DNA from: Sanguibacter suarezii NBRC 16159 | GTDB taxonomy: Bacteria > Actinomycetota > Actinomycetes > Actinomycetales > Cellulomonadaceae | Length of the DNA stretch: 64,000 bases | Direction: 5' to 3' | Assembly (NCBI RefSeq): GCF_001552735.1 | Contig: NZ_BCRT01000010.1 | Coordinates: 124,001-188,000, forward strand | Part shown: piece after piece, positions 16,800 to 24,970 of the stretch | How the letters are laid out: the number at the start of each line of letters is the position of its first letter | Numbering within the stretch: the stretch's first letter is position 1 | Translations under genes and position numbers: made by a program | The notes under the pieces: generated by a model | Told to the model about the DNA's origin: nothing | Seen by the model: the letters and a program-made list of their open reading frames with translations, nothing else | The model's database searches: none

Positions 16800-17033
16800 G
16801 GTGCTCCTTGGGGTGGGGTCGATGACGACCTCAAGGACACCTCGTAGGCCTTGACGTGGGGTATGTCGTCCCTGTGAATGCGCTATGACTGCGCGGTGCC
16901 GTCCTGCTGCGCGGTGCTGCGGTCATCCCTCCGCCCGCCTGGTGTTCTTGGCCGCCGCCTACGTCCTTCACAGGGAAGGCATAGACGGCCGTCCTAGAAC
17001 TGGAGCCTCTGTTCCAGCGTTCAAGGAGTGCCC
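16800..17033. promoter_or_regulatory. Divergent CotH / DUF4956 intergenic region with inverted repeat
   Basis: A 234-base divergent region. CCCTGTGAA at 16870-16878 is repeated in inverted orientation as TTCACAGGG at 16967-16975, a perfect 9-bp pair 88 bases apart, one copy nearer each gene. This suits a shared regulator that binds two sites. No clear consensus promoter was found. Confidence 0.35.
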
Positions 17034-17699
17034 GTGCCGAACCTGTGGATCGTCCTCGCCGATCTCATCGCCATCCTGACCCTGACCTATGCCGTCTACT
17101 TCCGGCGCCACCGCCGCAGAGAGATGCTGCTCGCCTACATCGGCCTCAACGTCGGGGTGCTGGCTGTCACCACCGTGCTGGCGACCTCGACCGTCGGTGC
17201 GGGCCTGGGGCTGGGGCTCTTCGGCGTGCTGTCCATCATCCGGCTGCGGTCCTCGGAGCTGGCTCAGGAGGAGGTCGCGTACTACTTCGCGGCGCTGGCC
17301 CTGGGGCTCATCGCCGGGCTGCAGCCCGACCCGGCCTGGATCGCCCCGGTCTTCAGCGCCGCTCTCGTGCTCGTGATGGTCCTGGTCGACTCCAACCCCG
17401 TGCACGCCCGCTACCGCCGCCAGGTCATCACTCTCGACGCCGTCTACCCGGACGAGGTCCAGCTGACCGCCCGGCTGGAGGAGCTGCTGGGCGCGCGGGT
17501 ACGCACCGTCATCGTCCAGGAGATCGACCTGGTCCGGGACATGCAGCGGGTCGACGTCCGCTACGAGCTCCTGCCCGACGCCGCAGCCGGCGCCGCCCCC
17601 GACCGTGGGCAGGCGAGTGGGGCCGCACGAGCGCGCCTGGTGACCGCGGCTCCCGCCGCGTCCCACGACGTGCCGGCCGGCGTCGGGCAGCTCCAGTGA
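17034..17699 (+). CDS. DUF4956 membrane protein
   Basis: A 221-residue protein with four transmembrane segments in the first 120 residues, including the family-like core GLFGVLSIIRLRSSELAQEEVAYYFAALALGLI. A soluble C-terminal domain (YRRQVITLDAVYPDE onward) follows. GTG at 17034 is chosen because AAGGAG at 17023-17028 is then 5 bases upstream; a GTG at 17028 would overlap that site. Its stop overlaps the VTC gene start. The function of DUF4956 is not established. Confidence 0.88.
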   Translation: MPNLWIVLADLIAILTLTYAVYFRRHRRREMLLAYIGLNVGVLAVTTVLATSTVGAGLGLGLFGVLSIIRLRSSELAQEEVAYYFAALALGLIAGLQPDPAWIAPVFSAALVLVMVLVDSNPVHARYRRQVITLDAVYPDEVQLTARLEELLGARVRTVIVQEIDLVRDMQRVDVRYELLPDAAAGAAPDRGQASGAARARLVTAAPAASHDVPAGVGQLQ

Positions 17700-18541
17700 C
17701 GGCCCCAGTGACGACCTCAGTGACTGCTCCCGTGAAGCCCGCGGCGCTGGCCGACGCCGTCGTGGCGGCATTCGCGCCCGTCTCCCTGGAGGAGATCCAG
17801 GACCGGGCGGACCTGCAGACGCGGGTGGACCGCAAGTACGTCGTGCCGACCGACCTGGTCGTCGAGCTGCTCACCGCCCACCCGCACCTGGGGGTGCTGG
17901 AGATCGACGGGCTGCGACGCTTCGGCTACGAGTCGGTCTACTTCGACACCCCGGACCTCGTCTCCTATCGCGGCGCGGCACACGGCCGGCGCCGCCGTTT
18001 CAAGGTCCGCACCCGGACGTACACCGACGCCGGCGACTGCGTCTTCGAGGTGAAGGTCAAGGGCGGGCGTGGGGAGACCGTCAAGGAACGGCTGCCCTAC
18101 GGCCTCGCCGACGCCGCGACCATCACACCGCAGGCTGCGGCCTTCGCCGGGACCGTCCTGCACGACACCCTGCCCGACGCCGCGGGCCTGGTCGATGGGT
18201 TGCGCCCCACGATGATCACCGCCTACGACCGGACCACCTTCGTGGACCACGTCGCAGGCACGCGCCTCACCTGCGACACCTCGCTGCGGTGCGCACCCGC
18301 CCGCGACCAGGTCACAGACCCCGGCGGCGAGGTCGTCGCAGGCGGCGAGCGCGTCGAGCTGGCGGACTGCGTGCTGCTCGAGTCGAAGTCGCCTGGGGCG
18401 GTCACGGCCATCGACCGGTGGCTGTGGGCGCGCGGCCACCGACCCGACCGGATCAGCAAGTACTGCGTGGGGCTGGCAGCCCTCGACCCCGCCCTGCCCG
18501 CCAACAGGTGGCACCGCACCCTGGTGCGGTACTTCTCCTGA
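17696..18541 (+). CDS. VTC-domain (polyphosphate polymerase-like) protein
   Basis: A 281-residue protein of the CYTH/VTC tunnel fold. Basic and acidic tunnel motifs are visible: TRVDRKYVVP, SVYFDTPDL, RRRFKVRTRTY, VFEVKVKG, TAYDRTTF, LLESKS and SKYCVG. In yeast the VTC4 domain makes polyphosphate from ATP; in bacteria the activity of stand-alone VTC proteins is largely unproven. The GTG overlaps the DUF4956 stop (GTGA), so the two are translationally coupled. Together with the divergent CotH gene it forms a recurrent trio. Confidence 0.88.
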   Translation: MTAPVTTSVTAPVKPAALADAVVAAFAPVSLEEIQDRADLQTRVDRKYVVPTDLVVELLTAHPHLGVLEIDGLRRFGYESVYFDTPDLVSYRGAAHGRRRRFKVRTRTYTDAGDCVFEVKVKGGRGETVKERLPYGLADAATITPQAAAFAGTVLHDTLPDAAGLVDGLRPTMITAYDRTTFVDHVAGTRLTCDTSLRCAPARDQVTDPGGEVVAGGERVELADCVLLESKSPGAVTAIDRWLWARGHRPDRISKYCVGLAALDPALPANRWHRTLVRYFS

Positions 18542-18559
18542 GGGGGTGGGCTGGTCCGC

Positions 18560-21058
18560 TCACTGCGGCGCCTCCACCTCCGCGGGCGTCTTGTCCGGCC
18601 GCCAGCCCAACCAGACCGGGTGCCTCAGCCGCCCCACGCTGGTCCACCCCGCACAGCTCACCTCGCCGACGCGCTCGGGTTCCACCCAGTGCGCGTCGAG
18701 GCGGTCGGCCTCGGGGACGTCGTCGACAGCTGGGCCCTCGCGTGCGAGCAGGTCCAGCTCCGCGCGCAGGCGCGTCAGGCTCTTGTCCGTGAAGCCCGTC
18801 CCGACGCGACCGGCGTAGCGCAACTGCCCGCTCGGGCCGCCGTCGGCCGGTACGGCGACCAGCAGCGAGCCCAGGGTGTCCGCGCGGGCGCCGTTCCCGG
18901 TGCGCCAGCCCACGACCACCACCTCTTGGGTGCGCACGTGCTTGACCTTGATCCACGCCGGCGACCGCCGCCCAGGCTGATACGTGCTCGACCGCCGCTT
19001 GGCGACGACGCCCTCCAGCCCCAGCGTGAGGCTCGCGTCGATCGCGGCGCGGGCATCCCCCTGGAAGGCCGGCGGCAGGTGGATTCGCCCGCCCTCGTCG
19101 AGCACGGCGTCGAGGGCGGCGCGCCGGGCGTCGTAACCGAGAGTCGTCATCCGCCGTGAGCCGCGGTGCAGCAGGTCGAAGACCATGAAGTCGACCCCCT
19201 GCTCCGCGCGGGCCGCGGCGACGTCTGACCCGCGGGTGAGGTTCATCCGGTTCTGCAGCAACCCGAAGTCCGGGCGCCCCGACCGGTTGAAGGCCACGAT
19301 CTCACCGTCGAGCAGCACGTCCTCGTGCACGCACCCGGCCAGCTCGGCGAGCTCGGGGTACGTCGCGGTGAGGTCCACGCCGTTGCGGCTGACCAGCTGC
19401 ACCTGGCCTCCGCCCACGCTGGCCAGCGCGCGGATGCCGTCCCACTTCATCTCGAAGGCCCAGTCCTCCTCGTCGAGGTGGTCGAGCTCGGTGAGCGTCC
19501 CCGGTGTGGCGAGCATCGGCTTGAGGGAGAGCGCCGAAGGGGGCGGGACCGCGCGCCGCTCCGCCGCCCGCGCAGCCTGACCGGTGGCGCTGGCGCTGGC
19601 GCTGGTGCCGGGAGCCTGTCCGCGCTCGACCATCCGGTGGATCAACCAGGAGTTCTCCGCGCCGTCGCGCGAGCTGCGGCCGGTATGGATGAGCGCCAGC
19701 CGCCGGCTCCCGCGGTCCACCCCGCCGGCGCCGGAGCTGTGCAGCACCGCGATGATCTCCTCGCCCTCGCGCCACTTCTCCGCCTCGTAGGTCCCGGCGT
19801 CCCAGATGGTCACCGTGCCGCCGCCGTACTCCCCGCTCGGGATGGTGCCGGCGAAGTTCGCGTACTCCAGGGGGTGGTCCTCGGTCTGCACCGCGAGATG
19901 GTTGGTCGAGGGGTCTGTGGGCTCGCCCTTGGGCAGAGCCCAGCTCACCAGCACCCCGTCGCGTTCGAGCCGGAAGTCGTAGTGGTGCCTGCGGGCATGG
20001 TGGTCCTGGATGACGAAGATGGGCTGCTGCGGGCCGCCCGGGTCGTCGGCCTCGACGGCGGCGGGCACCGGCTCCGGCGTCTTGGACGGGTCGCGCCGCG
20101 ACCGGTACACCGCGAGCCGGTCCGGGCCCGCCTCGAAGGTGGACATCCGCTGCGGCGTCGGCTCGAGCGCGCCCCGGCCGCCGGTCAGCAGGTCGGCCAG
20201 CAGGTCGCCGTCGCGCACCAGGCGCTCGGCCACCTCGCCGGCCTCCAGGTGCCGCAGCGCGGGGTCGTCGAGCTCGGCCCAGCTCCGCGGGGCCGCGACC
20301 GTGGGCCGTGCGCGCCCGCGCAGCGAGTACGGTGCGATCGTCGTCTTGTTCCGGTTGTTCTGCGACCAGTCCACCAGGACCTTGCCGGTGCGCAGCGACT
20401 TCTTCATGTCCGAGACCACCAGGTCCCGGTGGTCGGCCTCCAGCGCGCGGGCCAGCTCGTGCGCGACGGCGCTGACCGCCTCCGAGCTCTGCGTCCCGTC
20501 GAGCGTGGCGTAGAGGTGGATCCCCTTGGACCCGCTGGTGACAGGGAAGACGTCCAGACCCATCCCGGCCAGGATGTCCCGGGACCACCGCGCCACCTGC
20601 GCGCACTCGACCAGCCCCACCCCGGGCCCGGGGTCGAGGTCGAGGACCATCCGGTCCGGGTGGTGCTCCGCCCCGGTCCGCCCGAACCGCCACTGCGGCA
20701 CGTGGATCTCCAGCGCCCCGATCTGCCCCAGCCAGGTCAACGTGGCCAGGTCGTCGACGAGGGGATAGGCGTTCGTGTGGTCGGAGTGCTCGATCTCACG
20801 CCTGTGCACCCACGCCGGCGCGGAGTCCTCGAGGTTCTTCTGGAAGAAGACCGGGCCGTCCGTCCCGTGCACCCAGCGCTTGCGGGTCGCGGGGCGGTGC
20901 GCCGCGTGCGCCACGAAGGGCTCGGCGACCGCCGCGTAGTACGCCAGCACCTCAGCCTTGGTGGTGCCGGCCTCGGGATAGAGGACCTTCCCCAGGTTGG
21001 TCAGTGTGAGGCGGTGACCGTCGATCGTCACCACGTCGCGGCCGCCATCGGTGGGCAT
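18560..21058 (-). CDS. ligD: ATP-dependent DNA ligase LigD (polymerase, phosphoesterase, ligase)
   Basis: The multifunctional end-joining enzyme, 832 residues. The order is polymerase/primase (residues about 10-290, metal motif VLDLDPG), 3'-phosphoesterase (about 335-480, FVIQDHHARRHHYDFRLE) and ATP-dependent ligase (about 510-832, nucleotidyl-lysine motif EMKWDGIR near 550, then LDGEIVAF). This Pol-PE-Lig order is the mycobacterial type. AAGGAGGT precedes the ATG. It is divergent from ku, its partner in non-homologous end joining. Confidence 0.96.
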   Translation of the reverse strand: MPTDGGRDVVTIDGHRLTLTNLGKVLYPEAGTTKAEVLAYYAAVAEPFVAHAAHRPATRKRWVHGTDGPVFFQKNLEDSAPAWVHRREIEHSDHTNAYPLVDDLATLTWLGQIGALEIHVPQWRFGRTGAEHHPDRMVLDLDPGPGVGLVECAQVARWSRDILAGMGLDVFPVTSGSKGIHLYATLDGTQSSEAVSAVAHELARALEADHRDLVVSDMKKSLRTGKVLVDWSQNNRNKTTIAPYSLRGRARPTVAAPRSWAELDDPALRHLEAGEVAERLVRDGDLLADLLTGGRGALEPTPQRMSTFEAGPDRLAVYRSRRDPSKTPEPVPAAVEADDPGGPQQPIFVIQDHHARRHHYDFRLERDGVLVSWALPKGEPTDPSTNHLAVQTEDHPLEYANFAGTIPSGEYGGGTVTIWDAGTYEAEKWREGEEIIAVLHSSGAGGVDRGSRRLALIHTGRSSRDGAENSWLIHRMVERGQAPGTSASASATGQAARAAERRAVPPPSALSLKPMLATPGTLTELDHLDEEDWAFEMKWDGIRALASVGGGQVQLVSRNGVDLTATYPELAELAGCVHEDVLLDGEIVAFNRSGRPDFGLLQNRMNLTRGSDVAAARAEQGVDFMVFDLLHRGSRRMTTLGYDARRAALDAVLDEGGRIHLPPAFQGDARAAIDASLTLGLEGVVAKRRSSTYQPGRRSPAWIKVKHVRTQEVVVVGWRTGNGARADTLGSLLVAVPADGGPSGQLRYAGRVGTGFTDKSLTRLRAELDLLAREGPAVDDVPEADRLDAHWVEPERVGEVSCAGWTSVGRLRHPVWLGWRPDKTPAEVEAPQ

Positions 21059-21114
21059 GGGTACCTCCTTCAGGTCCCATCATGGCGGGAGGTGCGAAGC
21101 GCGGCATCCGCGGC

Positions 21115-21120
21115 GATGAT
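21115..21120 (+). promoter_or_regulatory. -10-like element predicting a leaderless ku mRNA
   Basis: GATGAT ends 6 bases before the ATG at 21127, and no Shine-Dalgarno site is visible. It supports 21127 as the start rather than an upstream codon. Confidence 0.4.
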
Positions 21121-21126
21121 GGGCAC

Positions 21127-21927
21127 ATGCGTGCCATCTGGAAAGGTGCAGTGACCTTCGGCCTGGTCAACGTCCCGGTCAAGCTCTACAGCGCGACCGA
21201 GGACCACGACGTCGGCCTGCACCAGGTCCACGACAAGGACGGCGGGCGCATCCGGTACCAGCGCCGCTGCGAGGTGTGCGGGGAAGTCATCGACTACTCC
21301 CACATCGACAAGGCCTACGACGACGGCGAGCGCACCGTGGTGCTCACCGCCGAGGACCTCGCCTCCCTGCCGGTCGAGCGCAGCCGGGAGATCGACGTCG
21401 TGGAGTTCGTCCCGCGCGAGCAGATCGACCCGATCATGTACGAGAGCGCCTACTACCTCGAGCCGGACTCCTCCTCCACGAAGTCCTACGCGCTGCTCGT
21501 GCGGACCCTCGAGGCCAGCGACCGGGTGGCGGTGGTCAACTTCTCCCTGCGCCAGCGCTCGCGGCTGGGGGTGCTGCGGGTGCGGGGTGACGTGCTGACC
21601 CTGCAGGGGCTGCGATGGGGCGACGAGGTGCGCGAGCCGGCCTTCCCGGCGCTGGAGAAGAAGGCCACGATCAGCGACCGCGAGCTGAAGATGGCCGGCG
21701 CGCTCGTCCAGAGCTTCGAGAGCGACTTCGAGCCGGAGAAGTTCACCGACGAGTACCAGGCCCAGCTCACCGTGCTCATCGAGGCCAAGCTCAAGGAGGG
21801 GGACGCGCTGGACACCGCGGCAACCTTCGGAGAGCAGCCTGAGGACACGCGCGGCGAGGACGCGGAGGTCGTCGACCTCATGGAGGTGCTGCGACGCAGC
21901 GTCGAGAAGTCACGGCGTCGCGCGTAG
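21127..21927 (+). CDS. ku: Ku DNA end-binding protein
   Basis: A 266-residue homodimeric protein that binds double-strand ends and recruits LigD. The start MRAIWKGAVTFGLVNVPVKLYSATE is typical of bacterial Ku. Internal features are CEVCGEVIDY, VEFVPREQIDP, YYLEPD and LVRTLEASDRVAVVNFSLR. The protein ends with an acidic then basic tail (EKSRRRA). It is placed divergently, 68 bases from ligD, so the two can be controlled together. Lsr2 follows on the same strand after 54 bases. Confidence 0.95.
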   Translation: MRAIWKGAVTFGLVNVPVKLYSATEDHDVGLHQVHDKDGGRIRYQRRCEVCGEVIDYSHIDKAYDDGERTVVLTAEDLASLPVERSREIDVVEFVPREQIDPIMYESAYYLEPDSSSTKSYALLVRTLEASDRVAVVNFSLRQRSRLGVLRVRGDVLTLQGLRWGDEVREPAFPALEKKATISDRELKMAGALVQSFESDFEPEKFTDEYQAQLTVLIEAKLKEGDALDTAATFGEQPEDTRGEDAEVVDLMEVLRRSVEKSRRRA

Positions 21928-21940
21928 GATCGGGGCGCCG

Positions 21941-21958
21941 ACAACTCATCGAAGTTGT
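21941..21958 (+). promoter_or_regulatory. Small inverted repeat before lsr2
   Basis: ACAACT (21941-21946) and AGTTGT (21953-21958) form a perfect 6-bp inverted repeat with a 6-base centre, 23 bases before the lsr2 start. It may be an operator or a weak ku terminator. A GGGAGG sequence follows it as the lsr2 ribosome binding site. Confidence 0.35.
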
Positions 21959-21981
21959 GCCGACTCTCGGGAGGATCCGCC

Positions 21982-22302
21982 GTGACTGCACAGACCACGA
22001 TCATCCTGATCGACGACGTCGACGGAGGCGTCGCGACCGAGAGCGTCGTCTTCGGTCTGGACGGCGCCACCTATGAGATCGACCTCGACGCCGACCACGC
22101 CGCGCAGCTGCGCGCCGTCCTGGCACCGGTGGTCGCCGCCGGGAGGCGGGTGAGCCCGCGCGGGGCTGCCGTCACCCGGGTCGTCACCGACTACGACCCG
22201 CGCGCCCTGCGTGCGTGGGCCGCCGCGCACCAGGTCGCCCTGCCCGCCCGCGGCCGGATCCCCGCAGACGTGGTCGCCCGGTTCCGCGCTGCCGGTCACT
22301 GA
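21982..22302 (+). CDS. lsr2: Lsr2 nucleoid-associated protein
   Basis: A 106-residue H-NS-like xenogeneic silencer. The N-terminal dimerisation half begins MTAQTTIILIDDVDGG and contains VVFGLDGATYEIDL. The C-terminal DNA-binding half has RAWAAAHQVALPARGRIP, where the RGR acts as an AT-hook-like clasp in the minor groove of AT-rich DNA. GTG at 21982 has GGGAGG 6 bases upstream. The stop overlaps the ATG of a metallophosphoesterase by one base (TGATG), an unusual coupling for a chromatin protein. Confidence 0.94.
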   Translation: MTAQTTIILIDDVDGGVATESVVFGLDGATYEIDLDADHAAQLRAVLAPVVAAGRRVSPRGAAVTRVVTDYDPRALRAWAAAHQVALPARGRIPADVVARFRAAGH

Positions 22303-24158
22303 TGGCGGGGATCGTCGCCCGTCTGCGCGCGCTCTGGGAGCGGCTGCGCGCTGTCCCGGCCCCCGCCCGCTGGCTCCGGTACACCCTCGTCGCCCTGGTC
22401 GTGGTGGTGGCCTGCGCCATCTTCGGCATCACCACCGCCTCGGTCCAGGCCAGCCTCGGCCCGCACAACGCCCGCTACGAGGTGACCACCGACTCTGTGG
22501 TGACGGTGGACCTCGGCCCCCTCGGCACGGTGCAGCTGCAGTCCCCGCTGCCGGCGCACCTCGGGGTCGCCGTCCGCATCGAGGAGATCCCCAACGACCT
22601 CACCTCGGTCGACTCCGCGACCACGCTCGACGCCCTGGCCACTGACGTCCAGGGATACCTGCAGTTCTTCTCCGGTCCGGCCGAGACGGTCTCCTACATC
22701 TCCAAGGCCCTCATCCAGGACGCCGCGCGGCGGACCGTCATCGCGCTGGGCGTGGTGGTGCTGGTCAGCGCCGCGACCTACCTGATCCTCGGTCCTGCCC
22801 GGCGTCGCGAGCTCGGGGAGTCCTTGGCGCGCGGCACCTGGGCCATCACTGCCGGTGTCGTGGTGGTCGCTGTGGTCGGGAACTCCGTCATCACCAACCG
22901 CGCCACCACGAGCCTCGACGAGGTCGGCGCGCAGGCGTCGGCGGTCTTCGACGGGACGGCGCTCGAAGGAGCGCGGATCACCGGGCGGCTCTCGGGGGTC
23001 ATCGACACCTACGGTGGGCAGATCGTCGGCGTGTACCGCGACAACGAAGACTTCTACGCCGGAGCCAACCGCAACCTCACCCAGGCATGGGAGCAGCGCG
23101 CCGAGGCCGACCGCGTGGCGAGCGAGCAGCTCGCCGGCAGCGCGGCGACCGCTGCGGACGCGGCGGACCCCACCGCCGGCGGGCCCGGCGACGAGCCGGA
23201 GACCCCCGACGCCCAGGGCACGGCGCCGAGCGAGAACGACGGAGCCGGGGCGGAGCAGACGACCGATCCCGAGCCGGACGCGACCTCGCCCGAGACCTCG
23301 CCGGAGACCGACGACGAGGACATCGTCACCCTGCTCATGGTCTCCGACCTGCACTGCAACACCGGCATGAGCCCTCTCATCAAGAACCTCGCCACGCTCT
23401 CTGGGGCGTCCGTGGTGATCAACGGCGGTGACTCGACGATCAATGGGACGGCCGTCGAGCGGTTCTGCGTGGACTCCTTCGCTTCAGCGGTGCCCAAGGG
23501 CGCCACCATGGTCCAGGCGGACGGCAACCACGACAGCGCCATCACCTCGGCGCAGGCCCGCGAAGCCGGCGTCACGGTCCTGGACGGCGACGTCGTCGAG
23601 GTCGAGGGCATCCGGATCCTCGGTGACTCCGACCCCAACGAGACGCGCATCGGGCAAGGCTCGACGTCGGTCGCGGGGGAGACGTACGCCCAGGCCGGGG
23701 AACGGCTGCGGGACGTGGCCTGCGAGGCCAAGGACCCGGTCGACCTGCTCCTGGTGCACACCCCGGCGGTGGGCCTGCCGGTCCTGGAGTCCGGGTGCGC
23801 CCCGGTCCAGCTGTCCGGGCACAAGCACGTGCGCAGCGGCCCCGAGGTCGTGGGCGACGGCGTGCGCTACGTCAGCTCGACCACGGCCGGGGCCATCGAG
23901 GGTGCGGCGACCATCGGACCGCTCAACGGGACGGCGGAGATGACCATCTTCCGCTTCGACCGTGACCGCCGGGTCATGCTCGACTACCGCGTCGTGGCGG
24001 TCCACCCCGACGCCAGCGTCGAGGTCGGAGCGGCGATGACGTTCCCACGGGCACCGGCCCAGGTGGAGGAGGCGCCCGCCACGGACGCCCCGCTGGACTC
24101 GCCCGACGTGGACCCGCTCGACCCCGACGCGCCGGACGGCGCCGCCACGGACCGATAG
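22302..24158 (+). CDS. Membrane-anchored metallophosphoesterase
   Basis: A 618-residue protein. Membrane segments lie at about residues 24-46 and in the region 145-205, followed by a linker rich in Ala, Glu, Asp, Thr and Pro (about 260-340). The C-terminal calcineurin-like domain has VSDLHCN (about 347), NGGDS (about 373), GNHDS (about 407) and SGHKHV (about 505), the dinuclear metal ligands. The last 40 residues are Asp/Ala/Pro-rich. The catalytic domain's side of the membrane and its substrate are unknown. It is translationally coupled to lsr2. Confidence 0.88.
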   Translation: MAGIVARLRALWERLRAVPAPARWLRYTLVALVVVVACAIFGITTASVQASLGPHNARYEVTTDSVVTVDLGPLGTVQLQSPLPAHLGVAVRIEEIPNDLTSVDSATTLDALATDVQGYLQFFSGPAETVSYISKALIQDAARRTVIALGVVVLVSAATYLILGPARRRELGESLARGTWAITAGVVVVAVVGNSVITNRATTSLDEVGAQASAVFDGTALEGARITGRLSGVIDTYGGQIVGVYRDNEDFYAGANRNLTQAWEQRAEADRVASEQLAGSAATAADAADPTAGGPGDEPETPDAQGTAPSENDGAGAEQTTDPEPDATSPETSPETDDEDIVTLLMVSDLHCNTGMSPLIKNLATLSGASVVINGGDSTINGTAVERFCVDSFASAVPKGATMVQADGNHDSAITSAQAREAGVTVLDGDVVEVEGIRILGDSDPNETRIGQGSTSVAGETYAQAGERLRDVACEAKDPVDLLLVHTPAVGLPVLESGCAPVQLSGHKHVRSGPEVVGDGVRYVSSTTAGAIEGAATIGPLNGTAEMTIFRFDRDRRVMLDYRVVAVHPDASVEVGAAMTFPRAPAQVEEAPATDAPLDSPDVDPLDPDAPDGAATDR

Positions 24159-24228
24159 CCTCCTCGAGCGTGACGAGCGCCTCCCCGGACGGGCCCGTCG
24201 GAGCCGATCCACGGCCCCACCGGTGACC

Positions 24229-24234
24229 TAGGCT
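24229..24234 (+). promoter_or_regulatory. -10-like element predicting a leaderless DtxR-family mRNA
   Basis: TAGGCT ends 7 bases before the GTG at 24242. The same hexamer precedes the aldo/keto reductase. Confidence 0.5.
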
Positions 24235-24241
24235 TGAGCCC

Positions 24242-24970
24242 GTGACCGACGAACTCGAGCTGACCTCCGTAGCCCAGGACTATCTCAAGGTGGTCTGGAG
24301 TCTGCAGGAGTGGTCCACGGAGCCGGTGACCACCAAGCTGCTCGCCGAGCGCCTGGGCGTGGGCCCCTCGACCGTCTCCGAGACGGTCCGCCGCCTGGAC
24401 GGGCAGGGCCTGCTCACCCACCCGCGCTACGGCGCGATCGGCCTGACCGACCTCGGACGGCGCCAGGCCCTGAAGATCGTGCGCCGCCACCGCCTCATCG
24501 AGACCTTCCTCGTCTCCGAGCTCGGCTACACCTGGGACGAGGTGCACGACGAGGCCGAGGTCCTCGAGCACGCCGTCTCCGACCTCATGATCGACCGCAT
24601 CGACGCCCGCCTCGGCCACCCGCACCGGGACCCGCACGGTGACCCGATCCCCAGCCCCGACGGCACCGTCCCCACGCCCCCGGCCGTCACCCTCGCGGTG
24701 CTCGACGCCGGCGCGCAGGGCACCGTGGCCCGGATCTCCGACGCGGACGCGGAGGTGCTGCGGTACTTCGCCGAGATCGGGTTCGGCCTAGACGCCGAGG
24801 TCCGCGTGGTCGAGCGCCGCGACTTCGCCGGGGTCATCTGCATCGAGTGGGCACCGGCCGAGGACGTCGCGGCCACCACGCGCATCGACTTCGGCCTGCG
24901 CGCCGCCGACGCCGTCTGGATCGTCACCGAGCCGGTCGTGGCCGTCAGCGAAGCCGTCGTCACCCAGTGA
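24242..24970 (+). CDS. DtxR/MntR-family metal-dependent regulator
   Basis: A 242-residue iron or manganese-responsive repressor. The winged helix (residues 8-65) has QDYLKVVWSLQEW and AERLGVGPSTVSETVRRL. The metal-binding dimerisation domain (about 75-125) contains RRHRLIETFLVSELGYTWDEVHDEAEVLEHAVSD, with His and Glu ligands in the usual spacing. A C-terminal FeoA/SH3-like domain (about 145-230) completes the long DtxR form. Metal specificity cannot be decided by eye. It overlaps and is coupled to a downstream MFS gene. Confidence 0.93.
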   Translation: MTDELELTSVAQDYLKVVWSLQEWSTEPVTTKLLAERLGVGPSTVSETVRRLDGQGLLTHPRYGAIGLTDLGRRQALKIVRRHRLIETFLVSELGYTWDEVHDEAEVLEHAVSDLMIDRIDARLGHPHRDPHGDPIPSPDGTVPTPPAVTLAVLDAGAQGTVARISDADAEVLRYFAEIGFGLDAEVRVVERRDFAGVICIEWAPAEDVAATTRIDFGLRAADAVWIVTEPVVAVSEAVVTQ

